DNA from: Planctomycetota bacterium
GTDB taxonomy: Bacteria; Planctomycetota; Planctomycetia; Pirellulales; Lacipirellulaceae
Direction of reading: 5' to 3'
Assembly (NCBI GenBank): GCA_029781135.1
Contig: JAKOXH010000038.1
Span: forward strand, 1-64,000
Length of the DNA stretch: 64,000 nt
Shown here: positions 47,973-56,993 of the stretch, piece by piece
Numbering within the stretch: the first letter of the stretch is position 1
How the letters are laid out: each line of letters begins with the position of its first letter
Notes under the pieces: generated by a model
Databases searched by the model: none
Seen by the model: the letters and a program-made list of their open reading frames with translations, nothing else
Told to the model about the DNA's origin: nothing
Made by a program: the position numbers and the translations under genes

Positions 47973-49535
47973 TTAATTGCGGTGTTCCAGGGTGATTGGC
48001 GTCGGATCGCTTTCGACCCCCAGGCGCGAGATCGTGGAGACGACGACGGCCGTCGGCCGGCCGTCGCCCGTCGCGGGCAACGCAAGCGTTTGCTCAACCC
48101 CAGGCACGATCTTGGTCTTCCAGCCGCTCGGCAGTTGTTCGCGCACCGCCCATTGCCAAGGCCGCTGGTCGCCGGATGAAAGTTTCAGCGTGATCGTGAT
48201 CCGGTCTTCCTTGGCCGTCGCGGCGTCAGCGGGTTTCGCCGGCTTCTCCTCGCCTAACCACGGAGATGCGGGCACGAGCGCCGGTTCGGCGTAGGGGCCT
48301 TGCTTGAGGCGATCGGCAATGCCGCCATAGTTGTGCATGAGCGCTTTCATGCTGAAATGCACATTCCCGCTGGCGCCGGGCGTTGCCCGCGTGGCCTCAA
48401 TCTGCTTCAGCAAGTCGTCCGCGGTCCACGTTCGTTCGGTCGCTTCATCTTTCGAGCCCTTGCGAATTCGCGACGTGAAATTGCCCGGCCACAGGTGCCG
48501 CTGCTTTATGTTCTGCTCGGCCCACCATCCCAAGAGTTTGGGATAGCTTTGTCCTTTGCTATCGACCTTCCAATAGAGTTGCGGTGTGAAGTAATCCAGC
48601 CAGCCCTCGCGCTGCCATTTGCGGGCATCGGCGTAGAGCGTGGCATACTGATCGAGGCCGGTGATGCCCGGCGGATTCCCCGGCCGCCAGATGCCAAACG
48701 GGCTGATCCCGACGAGCACCCACGGTTTGACCTTCTTCACCTCGTCGTACATGCGGTGGACCAGGTGGTCGACGTTCTTCCGCCGCCAGTCGTCGCGGCC
48801 GAGCGTTTCGCCCTTCGCCTGGGCGCGGGCGTAGCTCTCATCATCGGGGAAGGGCACGACTTTGCCTGCATCATCCTTCACTTGATAGGGGTAGAAATAG
48901 TCATCGATGTGGACGCCGTCGATATCGTAGCGTTTCACTACGTCGTTGAGCACGGCGATGAAGTTCTCTTCGGCGGCTGGCTCACCGGGGTCGTACCAAA
49001 GATACTTGCCGTACTTGCGCACGACCGCGGCCCTCGCAATGCTCGCATGATCGGGGGACGCGGGCGACTTGGCGCTCGGCACCCGAACGCGATAGGGATT
49101 GAACCACACGTGGAGCTGCAGGCCGCGCCGGTGTGCCTGTTCGACGGCGAACTGCAGAGGATCGTAAAACGGCTCAGGCGCCTGGCCCATCTTCCCCGTG
49201 AGGTACTCGGACCAAGGCTCGAGCTTCGAGGGATAAAAAGCATCGCCCTGCGTGCGCACCTGAAAGATGACCGCGTTCAAGTTCAGATCGTGACACTTGT
49301 CGAGAATCGCGATGAGTTCTTTCTTCTGCTTCTCGACGGGCAGGCCGGGCTTGGACGGCCAATCGATATTCTCGACCGTGGCGACCCAAACCGCACGAAA
49401 CTCGCGGGCAATCGGCGGCAGAGAGGCGGTTTCCTGCTGGACTGGCGCCGCAGCTTGGGCCACGCCAACGATGAAGTTCAATAGCAGAGTGGTGCGCATC
49501 TGCATGAAAGAATATCGCAGGATATTAGGCGTCAT
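47973..49535 (-). CDS. Family 10-like glycoside hydrolase (GHL10/DUF187, DigH-like)
   Basis: This 520-aa exported enzyme has a signal peptide (about 11-30) and the DUF187/GHL10 domain: REFRAVWVATVENIDWPSKPGL (about 45-65), LDKCHDLNLNAVIFQVRTQGDAFYPSKLEPWSEYLTG, LQLHVWFNPYRV, KYLWYDPGEP, RYDIDGVHIDDYFYPY (with likely catalytic Asp residues) and WLDYFTPQLYW. E. coli DigH (YddW) of this family cuts peptide-free ('denuded') glycan strands. Residues about 430-520 form an extra beta domain. ATG 49535 follows AGGTGA. As first gene of the digH-ampG-nagZ run, its role in peptidoglycan glycan breakdown is likely. Confidence 0.9.
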   Translation of the reverse strand: MTPNILRYSFMQMRTTLLLNFIVGVAQAAAPVQQETASLPPIAREFRAVWVATVENIDWPSKPGLPVEKQKKELIAILDKCHDLNLNAVIFQVRTQGDAFYPSKLEPWSEYLTGKMGQAPEPFYDPLQFAVEQAHRRGLQLHVWFNPYRVRVPSAKSPASPDHASIARAAVVRKYGKYLWYDPGEPAAEENFIAVLNDVVKRYDIDGVHIDDYFYPYQVKDDAGKVVPFPDDESYARAQAKGETLGRDDWRRKNVDHLVHRMYDEVKKVKPWVLVGISPFGIWRPGNPPGITGLDQYATLYADARKWQREGWLDYFTPQLYWKVDSKGQSYPKLLGWWAEQNIKQRHLWPGNFTSRIRKGSKDEATERTWTADDLLKQIEATRATPGASGNVHFSMKALMHNYGGIADRLKQGPYAEPALVPASPWLGEEKPAKPADAATAKEDRITITLKLSSGDQRPWQWAVREQLPSGWKTKIVPGVEQTLALPATGDGRPTAVVVSTISRLGVESDPTPITLEHRN

Positions 49536-49777
49536 GACTTCACCTCATGTACGGTTCCGCGACGGTACATCGCCGTTCAACTGGGAAGAGACGCGGCGTT
49601 CGCATGAGCACCACGACTTCGGGAGCAGCTCTTGTCGGTGATCTTGCGCTCTGCCGCCCAGTCTTAGAATAACTGACGGGCCCTTGCGCTTGCAGGGGCG
49701 ACTGCGCAGGTTCCTAGCGCTATTGCGCAACACGCAGCTCTATGCGGCGATATATTGCGCCAACGCGTTGGGGGGGA

Positions 49778-52240
49778 TTAGTGTCGTCGTATTCCAGCGG
49801 AAAAGAACAAAACGGCGAACAGCATCGCGTAGGATGCCGGCTCGGGAATTGAGAGGCTCGCACCAACTCCCGCTCCGCTGCCCGCGCTTTGGCCAAAATG
49901 AGCACGCCATACATCGAAATCGACCTGCGTGAATAAGGTGCCTAGGCCCATTCGCCAGACGGCATAGTCGGCGGTGTCCACATTGCCATCGTAATTGAAA
50001 TCGCCGAGCATCGAGACTTGCAGGTTTATGGAAGCGCCGGTGTCGATCAAGTGGTAGGCGAAATTGCTGGGACCGTTCGGCGTGCCCAAGGCATGGATGC
50101 TTCCGCTTAATGTTCCGTAATTCAACAAGTTGTAAGTGCCAATCGCCAACCCGCCGGTATCGACGAGGCTAATTGAACCACCGTTGAGCGTCAGTAATCC
50201 GGAAACATCCACGCGATCCGCCGTGCCCGGCGCGGCAAGTTCGAAATCCAAAACTGCTCCGGCGTTGGTTATCAGTGAACCCACGCCGAGCGATTCAAGA
50301 CTCGCACCTGGCGCCAAGTGACCGCCGCTGTTCACGGTGACCTCGCCGGATACCGAACCCGTGCCGCCCAGCGTGCCGCCGTTCACGGCGATCGGCCCCG
50401 CGATATTCGTGCCATTGAACTGCAGTACGCCGGCATTGATATCCACGGCACCCAGCGTATTGTTATTGCTCAATCGCAACGTGCCGGCACCCGTTTTCAC
50501 CAGACCGCCATTAAGAACGGGAACAGCCACGTCCAGGTCTACATCCGCAGTGCCATTTCCAAGATTGAGACCGCGGACACCGCCGGCCAAATCGACGTAG
50601 CCCGTGTTGCCAGCGCCACTGCCATTGGTAATCGTCGCGGTCGCATTGTTCAGCGGATTCAAATTCACATCGCCGGTTATGGCGAGTTTGGCGGGCGTCG
50701 AGGCATGCGGCATGAGGTTGATTTGCCGGAACGTGAGCGAGCCGGTGCTACCGGCCAAGGTGAACGTCTTGCCGGCATCGACCTGCAGAGTGTTAACGCT
50801 GAGGCTGCCCGTCCCACTCAGACTCACCGGTCCAGAGAACTGGGCGGAAATTGGCCCCGATCGCAGCGCGTTGGGGTAGGTCACCGTATCGGAATAGTAG
50901 TTCGGATCGTAATTGATCGTCAGTGAACCGCCCGTGATATCGAGGGCTTCACGCATGTACAGCTTGCGAATGTTGTGCGATCCCGTGGAAAGAGTCACGG
51001 TAATATTGGCGTTCGGCCGCTCAAGAATCACCGTATCGTTCGATCCGGCCGTGGGGCCGCTACCGGCCGCACCAGGCAAACGCGGCGAGGGCAAAGTGGT
51101 TGATCCCTGCACCGGTGACATGTTGGCGAACACGGGCGGGATGTACGGGGCCGCTTGCGGCTGCTGATCAAATGTTTTTGAAGTGTCGTAAGTGTGAAGG
51201 CTCTGGCCGCTGTTCCAGTTGGCCAGCGTGCTCCAATCGCCGCTCGTATCGTTCCACCATAGCGCGGGGATCAGTTGGTCCTTGACGGATTCCACGTCGC
51301 CCTGCGTAACATCGACATCGATATTGCTGTTGCCGTTGTTGTAGCCGCTGAGCCGGGCGGTGCTGGCGTACTGCCAGAAGGCCCAGGGTTGGGCTATGCC
51401 GTAGTCGTCCCACGGGCCATAAATGTAGCTGATGCCGGTTCCGGCATCGCGCGGATTGCTGTTTTGCACATCAATGGCGCTCGGATTCGATTGGTTGGGC
51501 CAGCGCGCCGACCAAAGCGTGGGGAACGCGGGAGATACAACCGTAGGAGGAGTGTTTGATTGCTGTGCTAATTGAGCCCGTTGGGTTGCCGTTCCTCCGC
51601 CCAAAACATTGGCGGCGTAATTGCCATTGATGTAGATGGCGGGTCGAATCTGCATTACCGCGTAAATGCGATTGGAGAAATCCAACGCGTATTGCGCCAT
51701 TTCTTGATCGGTGCGGACGCCGTCGCCGGCTTCAAAATCCATGACCGGCGGCAAATAGCCAGGGCGCATCCAGGCACTTGCCATCTGCATGAAGTGGTTG
51801 GCCTCATCCGCGGCCGAATTTGCGAGCCCCCCAGAATCGGCCGTGGTGGAAAGGACGTCGGGCCGTGCGAAATGGTAGCTTCCCGCGAACAGCCCTTCAT
51901 TGGTTGCGCGCGTGATGTTCTGACCGAAGTACGGGTCGTCGTAACGGCGCGATAAGCACGTCGTGGTACTGACACCGTTGCAATTCACACTCGATGTCAG
52001 TACGCCATCGCTGGTGTGATCGAAGCCAGTTGTCCCGCCACGGCTGGCACGAATAAAAACAAAGTCGCGATCGTTCGTGTTATGCAACGTGCTCCAATTG
52101 GTCGTCGACAGATTTCCCTGCCACGCGGAAACGTCGATGCCGAGCAATCGTTGGGCCATGCCGCATTTCGTGCCGCTCAGCACCACACATGCGACCAGTG
52201 TTACCCTAAAAAACGTATAAGTCTTCTTCATGTATCGCAT
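49778..52240 (-). CDS. Secreted GH25 muramidase with beta-helix region, dockerin-like EF-hand and PEP-CTERM tail
   Basis: This 820-aa protein has a signal peptide (1-29) and a GH25 lysozyme domain (about 32-310): GIDVSAWQG with the first Asp, DFVFIRASRGGTTG, FAGSYHFARPD, PPVMDFEAGDG (catalytic Asp-x-Glu) and WAFWQYAST. A long beta-solenoid of the autotransporter-associated repeat type follows (LTLNGGSISLVDTGG...), then a dockerin-like EF-hand (GDFNYDGNVDTADYAVWR), then the PEP-CTERM IPEPASYAMLFAVLFFSAG. GH25 enzymes cut the MurNAc-GlcNAc bond. The starts 52240 and 52231 are equally likely. Surface display and its place upstream of the recycling cluster suggest attack on external or turned-over peptidoglycan. 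Confidence 0.88.
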   Translation of the reverse strand: MRYMKKTYTFFRVTLVACVVLSGTKCGMAQRLLGIDVSAWQGNLSTTNWSTLHNTNDRDFVFIRASRGGTTGFDHTSDGVLTSSVNCNGVSTTTCLSRRYDDPYFGQNITRATNEGLFAGSYHFARPDVLSTTADSGGLANSAADEANHFMQMASAWMRPGYLPPVMDFEAGDGVRTDQEMAQYALDFSNRIYAVMQIRPAIYINGNYAANVLGGGTATQRAQLAQQSNTPPTVVSPAFPTLWSARWPNQSNPSAIDVQNSNPRDAGTGISYIYGPWDDYGIAQPWAFWQYASTARLSGYNNGNSNIDVDVTQGDVESVKDQLIPALWWNDTSGDWSTLANWNSGQSLHTYDTSKTFDQQPQAAPYIPPVFANMSPVQGSTTLPSPRLPGAAGSGPTAGSNDTVILERPNANITVTLSTGSHNIRKLYMREALDITGGSLTINYDPNYYSDTVTYPNALRSGPISAQFSGPVSLSGTGSLSVNTLQVDAGKTFTLAGSTGSLTFRQINLMPHASTPAKLAITGDVNLNPLNNATATITNGSGAGNTGYVDLAGGVRGLNLGNGTADVDLDVAVPVLNGGLVKTGAGTLRLSNNNTLGAVDINAGVLQFNGTNIAGPIAVNGGTLGGTGSVSGEVTVNSGGHLAPGASLESLGVGSLITNAGAVLDFELAAPGTADRVDVSGLLTLNGGSISLVDTGGLAIGTYNLLNYGTLSGSIHALGTPNGPSNFAYHLIDTGASINLQVSMLGDFNYDGNVDTADYAVWRMGLGTLFTQVDFDVWRAHFGQSAGSGAGVGASLSIPEPASYAMLFAVLFFSAGIRRH

Positions 52241-52551
52241 CAGGCTAAAAATAGATACGTGTGACCGCGCCGGGCAGCGACCCGAGCGTATCGGTCACGG
52301 CGAGCGTGCCGCCACATCGACACCTAGGTGCTTCGTATACAGGCCATTTGTCTCGCTAACATGATTATCCCTGTCGTCACGATGCAGGACAAGTTTGGTG
52401 CGCACGAATGCGGCGATTCTGCGACGCAGGAAACCACAAAATCCGGCGCATTGCGCAATCGCCTCACGATATCGCGCAGCGCCGGCACTAGGTCGAGTTG
52501 TGGCGTGAAATATCGGCGTCTGCGGGCGCAATCGGCTGAAAGTCGCGCAAC

Positions 52552-52580
52552 AAAAAAGCCGTCCCGAACTTCGGGACGGC
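52552..52580 (-). terminator. Rho-independent terminator after the LamG-like PEP-CTERM gene
   Basis: On the minus strand AGCCGTCCCGAAGTTCGGGACGGCT is a perfect hairpin followed by TTTTTT, 33 bp beyond the stop at 52614. Confidence 0.95.
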
Positions 52581-52613
52581 TAATACGTATTATCGCGTTT
52601 CGAGTTCTCCAAT

Positions 52614-53426
52614 TCATCGACTCGCGCGACGGCGATAGCCGCACAGTGCCGCGCAGGCCAGGCTTGCCAACACGACCGCCGCTGGCTCCGGCACGACAAC
52701 ACCATCGTCGATCGAAATGCCATCAATCCACGCGTCGCCCACGGTGCTTCCCAGGCCGGGCCCCATCACCACGGTATCCCAACTTTGCGCGGTCGCGGCG
52801 GCGATGGTGCGGCTCAGAATGTCATCCACATAGAAATTGATCGTCGTGCCATCCGACAACCGTTCGATTGTGAATTTGTGCCAACCCGCTGAGCGATTGG
52901 GTGAGCCGGGCCCGTCCAAATTGAACCAGCCCATTGTGGCCGAGGGGTATACGATGCGGGCCTGGTACTTGTTGCCGTTGTAAGTCTCGCCGGGCATTGT
53001 CACCGAATTGTACTTGCCAATGGCCAGTAGCTGGGCGAGCGTGCCACTCGCCGTCGTACCGCCATTCGGCAAGCCCGTACCTCCAGAATACCCGCGAACC
53101 TCATTGAAGATCCGAGTAGCTGTCGTACTGGGGGCGTCGTAGATGTAAGACGTAAACGTGCTATAACCACTGAGCTCATTGCCGCCGTTATCGGCAACAA
53201 TGTTGTGGTGCATGCGGTCGGTCGAGGTGTCCATCAACGCACTATGAGTGCCACCCGATGGAACGACATTTTGCGCATCGCTGATCACCAGCGGACTGGT
53301 CCCGGTGGTCGTCCAATTGTTCAAATTTCCCGACTCGAAATTGTCGGAGAAGATAATGGCCGCTGTGGATGCAGTGGAAAGACCAACTGCTGCCAGGCCG
53401 GCTGCCAAAAACGTAAGAAATCTCAT
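52614..53426 (-). CDS. PEP-CTERM protein with LamG-like domain
   Basis: This 270-aa secreted protein has a signal peptide (1-23, TASTAA), a jelly-roll type domain (IIFSDNFESGNLNNWTTTG at its start; WHKFTIERLSDGTTINFYVDDIL; GDAWIDGISIDDG at its end) and a PEP-CTERM tail (VPEPAAVVLASLACAALCGY plus RRRASR). Such domains usually bind carbohydrate or matrix components. It is a single-gene unit with a perfect terminator downstream. The ligand is unknown. Confidence 0.83.
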   Translation of the reverse strand: MRFLTFLAAGLAAVGLSTASTAAIIFSDNFESGNLNNWTTTGTSPLVISDAQNVVPSGGTHSALMDTSTDRMHHNIVADNGGNELSGYSTFTSYIYDAPSTTATRIFNEVRGYSGGTGLPNGGTTASGTLAQLLAIGKYNSVTMPGETYNGNKYQARIVYPSATMGWFNLDGPGSPNRSAGWHKFTIERLSDGTTINFYVDDILSRTIAAATAQSWDTVVMGPGLGSTVGDAWIDGISIDDGVVVPEPAAVVLASLACAALCGYRRRASR

Positions 53427-53602
53427 TAGCGTCCTCCAGGTTGAAGTTCAAGAAACGAGGGACGATAAAGCACGCAAGTCGGCTAAATCAGCCTTCCTCG
53501 TCTTTTTACGATAAGCTGCCGCGGCAATGCTTTCAAGCTAATTCGCGCAGCCAAGTCGCGCTATTTTGCCGGCAAGAGCGGCGGTGCCCCGTCGCGGAAC
53601 GC

Positions 53603-54028
53603 TCACTTCAGCAAGAAATCCAGCGGCTGCGATGTGCCCGACTCCACACGGGCACTTAATTGGCTGCGCGCTCTCGATGAGTATTCCACCGGCAGAGTAA
53701 ATTTAGGGGGTGGTAAGGCATCTCCCTCTTTGAAGCCAGGAGGGGGGGTAAAACCTTGGTTCACGATGACCACGTAATCGCCCGGTGCCAGTTGGACCCC
53801 ATAGTCGCCTTGCTCGGAAATCGGCGTGGTGACCGGACGACCTGTAGTGGGAAAGAACGTGACTGCCCCCCGCGCGAGCGGTTCGCCACGATACGTTACC
53901 CGCCCCTTTACGGCCGTTTGATTAGAAGCCTGACGGCAGCCGGAATCGGACGCTACGACGGCCAGCAACATTGCAGCGTATCTGAGCAGCGTGGAAATTC
54001 GAAACGCCAAAGCTATGCGTCGAAACAT
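53603..54028 (-). CDS. Small lipoprotein with carboxypeptidase-regulatory-like fold
   Basis: This 141-aa protein has an N-terminal hydrophobic segment ending in a probable lipobox Cys (ASDSGC) and a small beta-sandwich (VKGRVTYRGEPLARGAVTFFPTTG...GDYGVQLAPGDYVVIVNQG) typical of the transthyretin-like modules found beside DUF1559 genes in planctomycetes. Start 54028 gives a lipoprotein signal; the longer frame begins 15 codons earlier. It follows a DUF1559 gene by 77 bp on the same strand, so it probably belongs to the 57.0-53.6 kb operon. The role is unknown. Confidence 0.78.
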   Translation of the reverse strand: MFRRIALAFRISTLLRYAAMLLAVVASDSGCRQASNQTAVKGRVTYRGEPLARGAVTFFPTTGRPVTTPISEQGDYGVQLAPGDYVVIVNQGFTPPPGFKEGDALPPPKFTLPVEYSSRARSQLSARVESGTSQPLDFLLK

Positions 54029-54105
54029 GGGTCCAGTACGTACATCAAACCAAAGCAAGACTTTCGCAAACAACAGCGACAGATTTGGCTTGCGATACGA
54101 TGTTC

Positions 54106-55257
54106 CTAGAAATCGCTCGAAACCGCTTCATCGCCATTGCGCGAGCCCATCGCCAGGTACACTTTCACATCGATCGAGTCTGGCAAGAATTTCACGCTGC
54201 CATCGCCGAAACAGAAGTTTGCCCCGCCAGAATGCAAACTGCCAAATGGCAAGTCGTTCACGCAAATGAGTCGCGGCGTGGTATCCGGAACTTCCGGCCG
54301 ATCGCCGAGCGAATTGTTGTGGTCCTTGTAGCAAGCAACATACGGGCTATGGTTGATGGGCCATTTGTCCGTGAGGTTCTTGCAGGCGAAAAACGCTGTC
54401 GCCGGTTGAGAACCATAAGGCGTGGCGCGTCCACCGGGGTCGTACGGACCTACGGAGTAGGCGCCGATCATCCAAGTGCGAATTTGATAGGTTCGTTCGC
54501 CGAGCATCGCCGTTTTGCTCGTGCCATCGGTAACTTGCTTCAGAGCGATTCCGGTATCTTGGAGCAAGAGGCCGTCTCGGTTATTCGGGCCGAAGAGGTC
54601 ATTGACATTATTCGCCACGCAATACTCGCTGGTAGTTTTTTTAGCTGGGCAGTTTCCCGTACGAGCGTAGTAAGAGCCAAGAATCCCCGCGTAGCTCATG
54701 CCCCGGCGGGATTCGTTGCCAAATTTTTCCCGCTGATACTTAAGCCCTTCGTCGCTGGGGCATAGGTACATCGGCAGCAGGAGTTGGTTGAGGGCATCCA
54801 TCGCGCCGCCGTAGGCATCACTATTCGCGGCCTTGTAGCGTTCGATCGCTTGCTCGCTGACCGTCGCCTCTTCAATGAATGGTAGGATCAAAACGGGCCA
54901 ACCCAGCCCGCTTTGCTGGGAAATGATCATTTGATTCTTATCGCGCGAGAGCAAACTGCCCGGCGGCAATTCTTTCTTGCTCGATTCGTAATTAAGAATC
55001 GCTAGGCCGACGTTCTTGAGATTGTTCGTGCAGGCGGTTCGGCGGGCCGCTTCGCGAGCCGCTTGAATTGCCGGCAGTAACAGCGCCACAAGAATGCCGA
55101 TGATGGCAATGACCACCAGCAACTCAACGAGCGTGAAACCGTGTACGGCAGTAGGTCCGCCGAGCCGAGGCGGACGACGTTGGGCCGCTCGGCTCGCGAC
55201 CCCTGCGCCGCTGAAACCCACACGCCGAATTGCGAAGTTGGGGGAAGAGCGTTTCAT
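54106..55257 (-). CDS. DUF1559 prepilin-like protein with repeat-derived leader
   Basis: This 383-aa protein has a type IV prepilin-type N-terminus GFTLVELLVVIAIIGILVALLLPAIQ followed by AAREAARRTACTNNLKNVGLAILNYES and the DUF1559 domain, ending with the family's xxFGDGSVKFLPDSID motif. Cleavage by prepilin peptidase should fall after Gly of GFTLVE. The leader is unusually long (about 40 residues) because an interspersed palindromic repeat (55151-55203) encodes SRAAQRRPPRLGGPT just before the cleavage site. ATG 55257 is the closest plausible start. It is cotranscribed with two small lipoproteins and a second DUF1559 gene. Pseudopilin function in planctomycetes is not established. Confidence 0.88.
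   Translation of the reverse strand: MKRSSPNFAIRRVGFSGAGVASRAAQRRPPRLGGPTAVHGFTLVELLVVIAIIGILVALLLPAIQAAREAARRTACTNNLKNVGLAILNYESSKKELPPGSLLSRDKNQMIISQQSGLGWPVLILPFIEEATVSEQAIERYKAANSDAYGGAMDALNQLLLPMYLCPSDEGLKYQREKFGNESRRGMSYAGILGSYYARTGNCPAKKTTSEYCVANNVNDLFGPNNRDGLLLQDTGIALKQVTDGTSKTAMLGERTYQIRTWMIGAYSVGPYDPGGRATPYGSQPATAFFACKNLTDKWPINHSPYVACYKDHNNSLGDRPEVPDTTPRLICVNDLPFGSLHSGGANFCFGDGSVKFLPDSIDVKVYLAMGSRNGDEAVSSDF
55151..55203. repeat. Palindromic repeat 'GTCCGCCGAGCCGAGGCGGAC' in a prepilin leader, copy 1
   Basis: GTCCGCC / GGCGGAC and CGAGCCGA / TCGGCTCG pair inside the element. It is in frame within the DUF1559 leader. Copy 2 sits at the same position of another DUF1559 gene (61702-61757). 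Confidence 0.88.
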
Positions 55258-55327
55258 GGCTCGAACTTGCTCCGCCATGCCGCTTGGCAGTGGCATGGCT
55301 TGGTAGTGAACGTTAGGCCGAGGGGCC

Positions 55328-55810
55328 TCAATTCGCCGCGGCCGGCGGCGCGCCAGCCACCCCCGGCAAGGGTTCAATCTCAAATTTCAAATCACTAATA
55401 TCGCGGTCCACTTTCACTTCATAACCCGAGGTCTCGGGCCGCGTGTACTTTTCCACAATCAGCGGCTTGGGGTCCATGATTGCCTTCAGCACGGTGAACG
55501 ATACGAGATATTCTCCTTTGTAGACCCCATCGCCTGCTTTCCGCGTCCAAAGTTGGAAGGACCCATCGGGAAGGATCGCGCCACTGGCCCCCTTGCGAAA
55601 TTCGGCCGTGGTATCTTTTTTCGGTTGAAACACGACCACCGATACGGCCGCACGCGGAACCGTGCCGTCCTTGAAGAACACGTGTCCCTTGACTTGGTGC
55701 ATCTCGGGTCCGTGATTGCAGCCCAGCGCCGCCATCAAAAGCCAGGGCAACGATAACACCAGCGGTTTACAGGACCGATCCGGTAAGGAAAACACCATGT
55801 TCACAACCAT
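55328..55810 (-). CDS. Small lipoprotein, transthyretin-like
   Basis: This 160-aa protein has a lipoprotein signal (LSLPWLLMAALGC, Cys about 31) and a beta-rich domain (VKGHVFFKDGTVPRAAVSVVVFQP...GSFQLWTRKAGDGVYKGEYLVSFTV) like the modules beside DUF1559 genes. It lies 22 bp downstream of one DUF1559 gene and 70 bp upstream of another on the same strand. GAAAGG precedes the ATG at 55810 closely; the ATG at 55798 is a second option. It is probably anchored in a membrane facing the periplasm. Confidence 0.8.
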   Translation of the reverse strand: MVVNMVFSLPDRSCKPLVLSLPWLLMAALGCNHGPEMHQVKGHVFFKDGTVPRAAVSVVVFQPKKDTTAEFRKGASGAILPDGSFQLWTRKAGDGVYKGEYLVSFTVLKAIMDPKPLIVEKYTRPETSGYEVKVDRDISDLKFEIEPLPGVAGAPPAAAN

Positions 55811-55832
55811 GCCTTTCAGGGATCAATCCACA

Positions 55833-56993
55833 TTACAATGAAGACGAACAGCCGCCACGGCGCACTCCTTGAATCGAGCCACCTGTGCCATTGTCGCCAC
55901 TGGTGATCATGTAATCCCACACCGAGCAGCAGGAGGTGCTGTAACAACCGTTGGTTTCGATGTCGTCGCTGACCCATTGCACGCTGCCATCGACCATGGC
56001 CACAAACACGCCGCCATGGTGTTTGCTGCGGGTGGTGCCTTGGTCAAAACCGCCGGTGGTTGAGTAGCAACCCATGCACTCGACAGCGGCATCACCGAGG
56101 CCGCCATTGCCGCCGCAAACTGGCGCGGTGACGCAAACACCCGGGGCATGAACGTCGTCGCCGTTCGCATCGCAGTAATTGGGGCCGTCATCGTCTCCGC
56201 CGCTGCCGTAGGCGGCCAGCAAACTGGCGCCGGCATGACCCAGTGCCCACACACCGCGGCCATCTTGAACCGTGAGACCGGCTCGAATTTCACCGAGCAT
56301 GATGGTCTTTCCTGTGCCATCCGTGACTTGGCGGAGTTCCACCGCCGCGTTGGGCCCCATCACCCCGCGAAAACACGGTGCACTCGCCGGTTTGCTAGTG
56401 TCTTTGCCACTCCAAGCCTGGCTGCGTGGCCCTGCCATATGGGTTTCCGTATCTGAATTTGGATCACCAAACAGAAATGAGCGACCGGCACTCGCGGCAT
56501 AGTTCGTGCGTCCCCAGCCGTCTCCAAAAGCGCTGCCGCCGTCGAACTTAACCTGATTGTTCCCATCGCTCGGGCACAGCAGCACCGGGATTATGCTCCC
56601 GCGGGCATTAATGTTTCGATTTCCATTGCCCGGCTGATTGACCCCCACGGTGAAATCGAAAGCATCATACGTCGCCTGATTCTCTAAATAGGGAAGAACC
56701 TTGATAATCCAGTTGGGGCCATATTTAGGTATTTGCTGGATGTTGCTGACACCTGCCGTGTCAAACGTCATGCCTTCAGGGAGAACTTTTCGCGCCGACT
56801 CGTAATTCAAGACCGCAAGCGCGACATTTTTGAGATTCGCCTGGCACTGGGCCCGCCGGGCCGCCTCCCGCGCCGCTTGAATGGCGGGCAAGAGTAGCGC
56901 TACCAAGATGCCGATAATGGCAATCACCACCAGCAGCTCGACCAGCGTGAAGCCCGTCTCGCCTGCATTCATACTGCGTGGTTTTCGGTTCAT
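55833..56993 (-). CDS. DUF1559 prepilin-like protein
   Basis: This 386-aa protein has a normal short leader (MNRKPRSMNAGETG) before the prepilin motif FTLVELLVVIAIIGILVALL, then AAREAARRAQCQANLKNVALAVLNYES and the DUF1559 domain with conserved ending KHHGGVFVAMVDGSVQWVSDDIE. Many Cys occur in the last third (CDANGDDVHAPGVCV, CCSVW), probably forming disulfides outside the cytoplasm. It lacks the leader repeat found in the other two paralogues, giving a natural control. It is first gene of the operon that continues with a lipoprotein and a second DUF1559 gene. Confidence 0.9.
   Translation of the reverse strand: MNRKPRSMNAGETGFTLVELLVVIAIIGILVALLLPAIQAAREAARRAQCQANLKNVALAVLNYESARKVLPEGMTFDTAGVSNIQQIPKYGPNWIIKVLPYLENQATYDAFDFTVGVNQPGNGNRNINARGSIIPVLLCPSDGNNQVKFDGGSAFGDGWGRTNYAASAGRSFLFGDPNSDTETHMAGPRSQAWSGKDTSKPASAPCFRGVMGPNAAVELRQVTDGTGKTIMLGEIRAGLTVQDGRGVWALGHAGASLLAAYGSGGDDDGPNYCDANGDDVHAPGVCVTAPVCGGNGGLGDAAVECMGCYSTTGGFDQGTTRSKHHGGVFVAMVDGSVQWVSDDIETNGCYSTSCCSVWDYMITSGDNGTGGSIQGVRRGGCSSSL

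Noticed and set aside
48300-49484. 394-codon open frame on the plus strand
   Set aside because: Antisense to the DigH-like gene, which has clear family motifs on the minus strand.
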